The notes under the pieces are model-generated. The model saw nothing but the letters and a program-made list of their open reading frames with translations, searched no databases and had not been told where the DNA came from. A DNA stretch of 56,002 bases from contig JAHWIK010000030.1 in the NCBI GenBank assembly GCA_019322485.1, forward strand, positions 1-56,002. Reading direction: 5' to 3'. The translations under genes and the position numbers were made by a program. Position 1 is the stretch's first letter, and the number at the start of each line of letters is the position of its first letter. This DNA is from Candidatus Woesearchaeota archaeon (GTDB lineage Archaea; Nanobdellota; Nanobdellia; Woesearchaeales; JAHWIC01). This document shows positions 34,953-41,381 of this stretch, piece after piece.

Positions 34953-35711
34953 ATGGCAGATGAAAAGAGTTCTGTTGGAAATAAACCTGTTAGTACAAAA
35001 CCTAAAGAGAAGGTAGAGGAATCACAGAAACCAAAGGCTCCTCAAACTAAGCCAGAACAAAAGACTACTCAACCTAAACCAGAACCAAAGCCTGCGGTCA
35101 CTCCAGCAGCATTCAAGAAATTCTTAAAACAGCTTATCATAATCAGCAAAAAACAGAAGATAAAGATTAGAGCAGAAGAGGCTTTATCAAAACATCTTGA
35201 AAAACTGAAAAAGACTCCTGCTGGAAAATTAGACCCAAAAAAACTCAAAAGAAGCCTTAAGCGATTGGATGACAAACTTGGTGCTGTTCTTGATGCTGAA
35301 AAAAAGCTTGCTGCTGTTGGCAGAGAAGACCCAGAGATAGTAAAGATGCTGAAAGACGAGATAATTGGGTTAAAGGACAAATTAAGGGCAGTAGAACAGG
35401 AACGGAATAAATATGTATTTGTGCATAAGAAAACAGTAGAAGGCCTTAGCAAGGAAGTATCTGACCTAAAAGGCAAAGTAGGAACCTATGCAGAGAGAAA
35501 AATAGACCGTCAAAGAAGGATTAAGGAATTGGAAGAAAAGATAAAAGCAACACCAGTAAAGGAGCATGAGATAATTGCTGCTAGGAAACAATTAGAGGAC
35601 CTTGAAAGAAGGTACAAGCAGCTTTCAAGAAGAGCCTATGGTAAAAAGCGCTTGGAAAAGCTTAAGGCACACATAGACCAGCTTAAGGGAAAATTAGCTG
35701 CCGAAGTCTAG
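34953..35711 (+). CDS. Lys/Glu-rich coiled-coil protein, unknown function
   Basis: 252 residues. A disordered Lys/Pro/Gln N-terminus (to ~50) is followed by long charged helices predicted to form coiled coils for most of the length. The C-terminal ~70 residues have a heptad pattern with basic stretches (KIDRQRRIKELEEKIKA, RRYKQLSRRAYGKKRLEKL). No catalytic motif. It starts two bases after the Pro/Gly protein's stop, so the two probably act together. Its stop shares a CTAG with the stop of the convergent histone-like gene. Confidence 0.78.
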   Translation: MADEKSSVGNKPVSTKPKEKVEESQKPKAPQTKPEQKTTQPKPEPKPAVTPAAFKKFLKQLIIISKKQKIKIRAEEALSKHLEKLKKTPAGKLDPKKLKRSLKRLDDKLGAVLDAEKKLAAVGREDPEIVKMLKDEIIGLKDKLRAVEQERNKYVFVHKKTVEGLSKEVSDLKGKVGTYAERKIDRQRRIKELEEKIKATPVKEHEIIAARKQLEDLERRYKQLSRRAYGKKRLEKLKAHIDQLKGKLAAEV

Positions 35712-35890
35712 ACATCTTTTCCCATTACTGTATTGCGGCCATTAGCCTTTGCCCTAACACAGGCTTTCTCAACAATTTCCTTTATTTTCTTCTCAAGCTC
35801 CTTGTAAAAGTCCTCAGAAACGTTCAGACTTTTTTCCTCAATCTTGGCAGCATCCTTTACATTTGCTGCAACAATCAATGAACCTTTCAT
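35708..35890 (-). CDS. DUF1931-type histone-fold protein
   Basis: 60 residues with the compact helix pattern of the DUF1931 family. A short N-terminal part (SLIVAANVKDAAKI) is followed by NVSEDFYKELEKKIKEIV and a terminal helix with AKANGRNTVMGKDV, which matches the C-terminal end of histone folds (GR-x-TV-x-x-x-D). It is half the size of a dimeric histone's double fold and would self-pair. It is convergent with the coiled-coil gene and lies just downstream of gltX on the same strand (11-base gap), so it may be co-transcribed with it. Confidence 0.75.
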   Translation of the reverse strand: MKGSLIVAANVKDAAKIEEKSLNVSEDFYKELEKKIKEIVEKACVRAKANGRNTVMGKDV

Positions 35891-35901
35891 TTTTTCACCT
35901 C

Positions 35902-37590
35902 TTACTTATGCGTGTACCAGAAAACTAATTTATCTCCTTCCTTTTTATCTAGTCTACAGAAACCAAACCTTTCTAACTGTACTATCTCTCCTTCTTTGAT
36001 GTTTTTCATTGAAGCTTCACCCAATCCATGAATCTTTTTTCCTTCATCTGTCATAACCTCAACATCGATGTTTCCTTGCTCAGGAAGCCAATGTATAATC
36101 CCTGTTCCCTTATCCTTATACTTTTCATACTCAGTAGAGTCAAAGGAAAGCTTTCCAGCTTTCTTAGTAAAATTAACGCAATCCATCAGCCGGTACAGTT
36201 TCTTCTCTCTAAGGCCTTTGAAGTCCTCCTCATCAATATAGAATGTGTCTGTAGTTTTGAATTTTCTACCTCCCTTTTTATTGTCAGGATGCAAATCTAA
36301 TTCAATATCCTGTTCAGGAGCACCCTCAATCTTGACCTTCTTTGGATTTTCAATAAAAAAGAATCGGTAAGAGCTTGGGTCAATTACTTCCCTGTTAAAC
36401 GCATTTACTGTCTTGAAGAATTCTCTTTTTGTAACCTTCTTATCATTTAGGCTCATCCCAACATCAAGCGCATATTTGATAAATGCCTCTGGCTGGTAGC
36501 CTCGTCTTTTCAAAGCATCAAGGAATGGCAGCCTTATATCCTCCCATCCGGAGTATTTACCTTCTTCAATTAAAGGCCTTGTTTTTGAGCAGCTTACCAT
36601 CATATCCTCAAAGTTAATCCTGCCGACAAATAATGCCTGCGGCGGCTTTTTTCCCAGGTATTGATAGATATACTCCTGCCGTTTTGCATTGTCATGGTGC
36701 TCCTTTGCCCTTATAACATGAGTAATGCCCATTTCAATATCATCAACAGAAACAGCCATGTTCATTAACGGCCATACCCTGTATTTAACGCCAGCCCTTG
36801 GATGTTTGCTGTCATTAATCCTAAAAGCAGGCCAGTCTCTCATTGCAGGATTCTTATGCTGCAATTCTGTTTTTATCCTTGCAACAGCTTCACCCTGCTT
36901 GTAGCCATCAAACATCTTTTTCCATCTTTTCTTTTGTTCATCAATGTCTAAACCGCGGCAAGGACAGGCTTTTCCTTTTGCTGATAAATGCTTGAACTCT
37001 TCTGGATTACATGTACAAACATATGCTTTATCCATACCTATTAATTTCTCCATATATTTGTAATAAGTCTCAAGCCTCTCAGACTGAATAAACTTCTCGC
37101 CAATATTGCCTTTTGTAACCCACTTGGCATTATCAGGAATCAGCTCGTAAGCAGGCTCGTAAATATTCTCTGGATTGGTATCACCAATCCTAAGAATCAT
37201 CTTGCCATTATACCTTTTGCAGTACTCAGAATTCAAGCCAATAACATAAGCATGGCCAATATGCAGTGGTCCAGAAGGCGATGGCTCAAACCTCATAATC
37301 ACTTTCCCCTTTTTTGCATCCTTTAACTCAGGCAGTTCTTTCTTTTTCTCAGCCTTTTTCTCAAGAAGCCCTGGAGCAAGTTTCTTTAGCTCTTCTGTTT
37401 GTTTTTCAACGCCAAGCTTGTTTACTTCCTTGACTATCTCCTGGATCTGCTGCATTAACTCCTTCCCTTTCTTGCGCAGCTCTGGATTCTCTCCTATTAC
37501 CTTTCCGATAATATTCCCAGGATTAGCTTTGCCATCATACCTAACTGCATTCTGCAGTGCATATTTCCTTATCAGCTCTTTCACATTCAT
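35902..37590 (-). CDS. gltX: glutamyl-tRNA synthetase (archaeal GluRS)
   Basis: 562 residues. Charges tRNA-Glu. The class I signature PSGPLHIGHAYV and the KMSKS-equivalent SCSKTRPL are present, with a zinc-type Cys cluster (CTCNPEEF, CPCRG) between them. The C-terminal beta-barrel anticodon domain is archaeal in type. A TTG at 37602 would extend the frame by four codons; the ATG at 37590 matches the usual MNVKELIRKYA start. A TATA-like TTTAAATACT about 27 bases upstream suggests a leaderless mRNA. Confidence 0.95.
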   Translation of the reverse strand: MNVKELIRKYALQNAVRYDGKANPGNIIGKVIGENPELRKKGKELMQQIQEIVKEVNKLGVEKQTEELKKLAPGLLEKKAEKKKELPELKDAKKGKVIMRFEPSPSGPLHIGHAYVIGLNSEYCKRYNGKMILRIGDTNPENIYEPAYELIPDNAKWVTKGNIGEKFIQSERLETYYKYMEKLIGMDKAYVCTCNPEEFKHLSAKGKACPCRGLDIDEQKKRWKKMFDGYKQGEAVARIKTELQHKNPAMRDWPAFRINDSKHPRAGVKYRVWPLMNMAVSVDDIEMGITHVIRAKEHHDNAKRQEYIYQYLGKKPPQALFVGRINFEDMMVSCSKTRPLIEEGKYSGWEDIRLPFLDALKRRGYQPEAFIKYALDVGMSLNDKKVTKREFFKTVNAFNREVIDPSSYRFFFIENPKKVKIEGAPEQDIELDLHPDNKKGGRKFKTTDTFYIDEEDFKGLREKKLYRLMDCVNFTKKAGKLSFDSTEYEKYKDKGTGIIHWLPEQGNIDVEVMTDEGKKIHGLGEASMKNIKEGEIVQLERFGFCRLDKKEGDKLVFWYTHK

Positions 37591-37683
37591 AATTAAAACC
37601 AAACTTCTAAGAGTATTTAAATTTTTGGGACTTAGAGCCTCTGGATGAGAAATTTTTATTAGGTTGGGACTAAAAACAAAACC

Positions 37684-37693
37684 TATATAAATA
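37684..37693 (+). promoter_or_regulatory. TATA box for the histone gene
   Basis: TATATAAATA lies about 50 bases before the histone ATG, with a GAGGTG ribosome site ahead of the start. The gap 37591-37737 also carries the GluRS promoter on the other strand. Confidence 0.5.
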
Positions 37694-37737
37694 ATCCCGC
37701 AATAATTTCTCTATAAATAAATCAAGAGGTGTTCATA

Positions 37738-37950
37738 ATGACAAAAAGAGAGGGCATAGTCCCAAAAGCACCAGTTGGCAGGATTATAATGGCAGTTGGT
37801 GCAAAACGTGTTTCTGCAAGTGCTATAAATACCTTTACAGAAGTCATCAATAATACTGCTGAAGAAATAGCATCACAGGCAGTAAAGATAGCAAAGCATT
37901 CTGGCAGAAAAACAGTTCAGGAAGGCGACATTAAGTTGGCTGCCAAATAA
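37738..37950 (+). CDS. archaeal histone (HMf-like)
   Basis: 70 residues, a single archaeal histone fold. Conserved N-helix KAPVGRIIMAVGAKRVS, the dimer helix SAINTFTEVINNTAEEIASQ and the C-terminal AVKIAKHSGRKTVQEGDIKLA match HMfB-type histones. A GTG three codons upstream is rejected because it is part of the GAGGTG ribosome site. Packages DNA as dimers/oligomers. It is the strong, highly expressed-looking histone of the pair; the gltX gene lies between the two. Confidence 0.95.
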   Translation: MTKREGIVPKAPVGRIIMAVGAKRVSASAINTFTEVINNTAEEIASQAVKIAKHSGRKTVQEGDIKLAAK

Positions 37951-37959
37951 TTTCAATAT

Positions 37960-37972
37960 CTTTTTATATTAC
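37960..37972 (+). promoter_or_regulatory. TATA box for tRNA-Ala
   Basis: A TTTTTATATT element is centred about 27 bases before the tRNA's first base, the expected archaeal spacing, inside the short gap after the histone stop. Confidence 0.5.
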
Positions 37973-37992
37973 TAATTCTTTTTTTGTTCTGT

Positions 37993-38116
37993 GGGCTGGT
38001 AGTTCACCGGTACTTTGCAAAACAAAGCGGAAAAGAATGCGCCCTTGGCTAGGGTGAGGCACCGGGTTCAATTACTCAAAGGTCAAACCTTTGGTTTGAG
38101 ATTCCCGGCCAGTCCA
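37993..38116 (+). tRNA. tRNA-Ala(GGC) with two inserted hairpins (probable non-canonical introns)
   Basis: Acceptor stem GGGCTGG 37993-37999 pairs with CCAGTCC 38109-38115, with the G3-U70 pair that marks tRNA-Ala; discriminator A at 38116, no encoded CCA. D stem GTTC 38002-38005 pairs with GAAT 38035-38038. Anticodon stem CGCCC 38040-38044 pairs with GGGTG 38052-38056; loop TTGGCTA carries anticodon GGC (38047-38049). T stem CCGGG 38062-38066 pairs with CCCGG 38104-38108. The D loop is 29 bases and contains a hairpin (CTTTG 38013-38017 with CAAAG 38023-38027); the T loop is 37 bases and contains a larger hairpin (CTCAAA 38075-38080 with TTTGAG 38095-38100). About 20 and 30 bases are extra. 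They look like short introns, but exact splice sites cannot be fixed by eye. Confidence 0.85.
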
Positions 38117-38123
38117 TTTCAAG

Positions 38124-38906
38124 ATGACAAAAATATCAATTTACCTCAACAAATCAATTGAAGAGAACGCAGGCATTTATTTTGATAAAGCCAAGAAGAT
38201 GAAGAAAAAGATAGTGGGAGCTAAAGAAGCTCTGGCTAAAAGCGAGAAGAAACTTGCTGATTTGTTAAAAAAGAAAGATAAGGAGCTAAAGAAGCTGGAG
38301 TCAGAGAAAACAATTGCGAGGGAGAAGAAATGGTACGAAAAGTTTAGATGGTTCATAAGTTCAGAAGGGTTTCTGGTTATAGGCGGCAGGGATGCAACCT
38401 CTAACGAGATTGTTATAAAAAAACATACTGAAAAAAAGGATTTGGTTTTTCATACAGATATGGTTGGAAGCCCGTTCTTTGTAATAAAATCAGAAGGTAG
38501 GAAGATTGATGAAAAAACAATAAAAGAGGCTGCTGATGCAACTGTTACATTCTCAAGAGCATGGAAGCTCGGTTTAACCTCAACACCAACCTTTTGGGCT
38601 AAACCTGAGCAGTTCTCAAAAGAAGCTCCGTCTGGCGAATATGTTCCAAAGGGAGGCTTCACAACAAAAGGCAAATTAGAGTATGTGGAGAATGAGATAA
38701 ACCTTGCAATGGGCATTACAAAAGACGGAGCAATAATGGCAGGGCCTGTTAATGCAGTAAAAAAGAACTGTGAAAAATATGTTCAGCTAGAGCAAGGAAA
38801 GGAAAAAACAAGCCAGACTGCAAAGCAAATCAAGCATAAGTTCGGTGGTGACTTAGATGAGATTGTGAGGGCTTTGCCTGCCGGTGGCTGCAGGGTTAAG
38901 AAATGA
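38124..38906 (+). CDS. stand-alone NFACT-R domain protein (RqcH/NEMF C-terminal part)
   Basis: 260 residues. A charged coiled-coil (about 25-75) leads into the NFACT-R domain (WFISSEGFLVIGGRDATSNE, DLVFHTDMVGSPFFVIKS, SKEAPSGEYVPKGGF). Full archaeal RqcH, which adds C-terminal tails on stalled ribosomes, is about 650 residues with an N-terminal NFACT-N domain; that part is missing here. It may be a separate RNA- or ribosome-binding factor. The ATG is only 7 bases past the tRNA-Ala, so the mRNA probably shares its promoter. Confidence 0.88.
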   Translation: MTKISIYLNKSIEENAGIYFDKAKKMKKKIVGAKEALAKSEKKLADLLKKKDKELKKLESEKTIAREKKWYEKFRWFISSEGFLVIGGRDATSNEIVIKKHTEKKDLVFHTDMVGSPFFVIKSEGRKIDEKTIKEAADATVTFSRAWKLGLTSTPTFWAKPEQFSKEAPSGEYVPKGGFTTKGKLEYVENEINLAMGITKDGAIMAGPVNAVKKNCEKYVQLEQGKEKTSQTAKQIKHKFGGDLDEIVRALPAGGCRVKK

Positions 38907-39685
38907 TTCCAAAGTTTAAATGCCAACAATGCGGTAAATGCTGCGACCATATAAGAGGCAAAATCAGCAAAGAAGAAAAAGAGTTCTTAAAACAATATGC
39001 GTATGGAAAGATGCCTTTAGTGCAGTTAATGCCTGTAGAGAATATATCTTTTCCGTTATGGGACTGGGAAGCTAAAAGATTTATGAAATGGCAAAAAGAG
39101 GTTAACATTGATGCAAAGATAAATCCGTCAAGAGCAATCCTTGACCTAAATACAAACAAAACAATAATTGTGACATATTCCATGGATGCTGATTCGTGTC
39201 CGTTCCTCAAGGATAAGAAATGTTTAATCTATGACAAGAAAAGGGCTTATGTCTGCAGGCTGTTTCCTTTCAACAAAGGGCCTTTCCTAAAAACAGATGA
39301 GGCCTTTGTGAAAGAGGATATGTTCGGCACCTGCCCTGCATTGGATGATATCCTTCCAAAGCTGCCTTATGATAAAAAGGATATTGTCAAATTCCTCAGC
39401 GAGGCATTTCCTGACGGCTCATTCCTTAATGTGGTGCAGCATGACCTAATAACAGAATGGGAAAACAAAACAATAATTGCCTTAATGAAGGCCAAGAAAA
39501 TAAGGCCTGCAATGAATTATCCGTATGAATTCTTAAAGAAAAGGATAGACAATGCAGAAAAGATTGATTTTTCAGATTTTCTTGTTGAATCAAACTACAC
39601 TTCAAGAGAAGAAATGGATAGATTAATAAACCACTTTGATAATAATATTGAAGCAAAGGGTAAAATCAAGGAATTCATAAAATGA
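38903..39685 (+). CDS. YkgJ-type cysteine-cluster protein
   Basis: 260 residues. The family's cysteine pattern is present: FKCQQCGKCCDH near the start, then CPFLKDKKCLIYDKKRAYVC about 90-120, followed by a final CRLFPF. These ligate zinc or an iron-sulfur cluster; the family's role is unknown. The C-terminal half (KRIDNAEKIDFSDFLVES) is helical and unique. It overlaps both neighbours by four bases (ATGA), so it is translated as part of a tight operon with NFACT-R and NnrE. Confidence 0.85.
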   Translation: MIPKFKCQQCGKCCDHIRGKISKEEKEFLKQYAYGKMPLVQLMPVENISFPLWDWEAKRFMKWQKEVNIDAKINPSRAILDLNTNKTIIVTYSMDADSCPFLKDKKCLIYDKKRAYVCRLFPFNKGPFLKTDEAFVKEDMFGTCPALDDILPKLPYDKKDIVKFLSEAFPDGSFLNVVQHDLITEWENKTIIALMKAKKIRPAMNYPYEFLKKRIDNAEKIDFSDFLVESNYTSREEMDRLINHFDNNIEAKGKIKEFIK

Positions 39686-40299
39686 TCTCAACAAAACAAA
39701 TGAAAAAACTGGAAGATAAATCGGAGGAATTAGGCGTCTCTAAAAAGCAATTGATGGAAAATGCTGGCAAAGGAATAAACAATATCCTGAAAAAGAAATT
39801 TAAAGACCTCAAAAAAAAGAAAATCCTTATTGTTTGCCACCACGGCAATAATGGCGGTGATGGCTTTGTTGCAGCAAGATACCTCTCAAATAAATCAACT
39901 GTTGAGGTTTTATTTATGGGAAAGGAATCCAAGCTAAAGGACGAAGCCTCTGCAAATTTCAACAGAATCATAAACAATCATAAAATCCAATTCACAAGGG
40001 AATTTGAGGATTTGGATTTTAATAGTTACAACATAATAATAGACGCAATGCTTGGTACAGGCACAGAAGGCAAATTAAAAAAGCCAATTTCTTCTGCTGT
40101 AGACAAGATAAACAAGTCAAAGGCATACAAGGTTTCAGTTGATATCCCAACAGGCCTAAACCCAGATACAGGAAAAGTAATAGACAAAGCAGTTAAGGCT
40201 GATTTAATAATTACTTTCCATGACCTTAAAACAGGTCTTAAGAAACTAAAAAACAAGACAGTTGTAGTCGATATCGGAATACCAAAGAAAGCAAGATGA
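39682..40299 (+). CDS. nnrE: NAD(P)H-hydrate epimerase
   Basis: 205 residues. Epimerises damaged R-NAD(P)HX to the S form. The YjeF-N signature is clear: MENAGKGINNIL, then HHGNNGGDGFVAARYL and IIDAMLGTGTEGKLKKPI, and VDIPTGLNPDTGKV. It is encoded separately from the dehydratase that follows, though the two are one protein in most archaea and bacteria. The coding regions overlap by four bases. Confidence 0.93.
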   Translation: MISTKQMKKLEDKSEELGVSKKQLMENAGKGINNILKKKFKDLKKKKILIVCHHGNNGGDGFVAARYLSNKSTVEVLFMGKESKLKDEASANFNRIINNHKIQFTREFEDLDFNSYNIIIDAMLGTGTEGKLKKPISSAVDKINKSKAYKVSVDIPTGLNPDTGKVIDKAVKADLIITFHDLKTGLKKLKNKTVVVDIGIPKKAR

Positions 40300-41093
40300 A
40301 AAACCTCTCAAAAAAAGACACAGTAATCCCAAAAAGAAAGCCAAAGAGCCATAAAGGAGATAATGGCAGGGTTCTCATTATAGGCGGCTCTAAGGATTAT
40401 GTTGGTGCTGTTGCTTTAGCAGGCTTAGCAGCCCTAAGAACTGGTGTTGACTGGGTTACTGTTGCTGTTCCTGAAAAAGTAGGCTGGGCAATAAACGCTT
40501 TAACCCCAGACCTAGTTGTAAAGAAATACAAAGGAGATGATTTCTGCGCTTCAAGAGCAAAGGATGTTCTAAAGCTGGCTCAAGGCTTTGATGCAGTATT
40601 AATAGGAAACGGCATAGGAATGAATGCAAAACAATTCTGCAAAACATTTCTCTCAAAAATAAACAAACCATGCGTTATTGATGCAGACGCAATAAAAGCA
40701 ATCAATATACAATCAATCAATAACTGTATTTTAACACCGCATAAAAAGGAGTTTAATATTTTTTTAAAGAATTCAAAATTGAATGAGAACAATTATAGAA
40801 CTAAATTAAAAAATAACATAATTCTGTTGAAGGGGCCTATTGATACCATAATTTCTAAAAACAAAACAGCATATAACAAAACAGGAAACCCAGGAATGAC
40901 CAAAGCTGGAACTGGTGATGTTTTGGCTGGCTTGTGTGTTGGTTTTGTTGGGCAGGGAATTGATTTATTTAGTTCAGCTTGTAACGCAGCTTACATCAAT
41001 GGAGCTTTAGGTGATTTGCAGTTAAAGAAAAAGAAAGGATTTAGTTATATTGCCAGTGATTTGCTGGAAGATGTTAAGAAAGTTCTGAAGTAA
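40296..41093 (+). CDS. nnrD: ADP-dependent NAD(P)H-hydrate dehydratase
   Basis: 265 residues. Converts S-NAD(P)HX back to NAD(P)H at the cost of ADP or ATP. The ribokinase-like signature is visible: KGDNGRVLIIGGSKDYVGA, CVIDADAIKAIN, LTPHKKEFNIF and the catalytic NPGMTKAGTGDVLAG. It pairs with nnrE to give the whole repair pathway. Last gene of the operon that starts at the tRNA. Confidence 0.93.
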   Translation: MKNLSKKDTVIPKRKPKSHKGDNGRVLIIGGSKDYVGAVALAGLAALRTGVDWVTVAVPEKVGWAINALTPDLVVKKYKGDDFCASRAKDVLKLAQGFDAVLIGNGIGMNAKQFCKTFLSKINKPCVIDADAIKAINIQSINNCILTPHKKEFNIFLKNSKLNENNYRTKLKNNIILLKGPIDTIISKNKTAYNKTGNPGMTKAGTGDVLAGLCVGFVGQGIDLFSSACNAAYINGALGDLQLKKKKGFSYIASDLLEDVKKVLK

Positions 41094-41147
41094 TTGTTTC
41101 TGTAGTTCTACAAATATTTTTAACTAAGTTAGTTCTAAGACCGAAAC

Positions 41148-41157
41148 ATTTATATAC
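41148..41157 (+). promoter_or_regulatory. TATA box for the 41237 operon
   Basis: CATTTATATAC with a CCGAAA element just before it (BRE-like), about 90 bases ahead of the AbrB-like ATG. The rest of the 41094-41236 gap is AT-rich, with a short direct repeat of TTATAAATTATAAAT. Confidence 0.45.
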
Positions 41158-41236
41158 TATTAAAAAAGATATTCTATAAAACATTATAAATTATAAATAG
41201 AATATTAATAAAAAAGTCATCGAAAATAATAGTATA

Positions 41237-41380
41237 ATGGTAAAGATACAAAAACTCCCGTCGAGCCAGTTGGTAATTACTATTCCTAAACGTCTTGCCG
41301 AATATGAAGGCTTAAACAAAGGTATGGAGGTTGAATTCAAGAAGCACAAGGAAGGCTTCTTGTTAGTTGTAAAAAAGTAA
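41237..41380 (+). CDS. AbrB/SpoVT-type small DNA-binding protein
   Basis: 47 residues, too short for most ORF lists. MVKIQKLPSSQLVITIPKRL and the following YEGLNKGMEVEFKKHKEGFL show the swapped-hairpin AbrB pattern (basic strand, small residue, then ITIP, later a G-x-E-VEF strand). It ends one base before the ATG of the Kef-type antiporter gene, so the two are coupled and it may regulate the antiporter operon. Same arrangement as the AbrB-like gene before the P-type ATPase. Confidence 0.75.
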   Translation: MVKIQKLPSSQLVITIPKRLAEYEGLNKGMEVEFKKHKEGFLLVVKK

Positions 41381-41381
41381 C

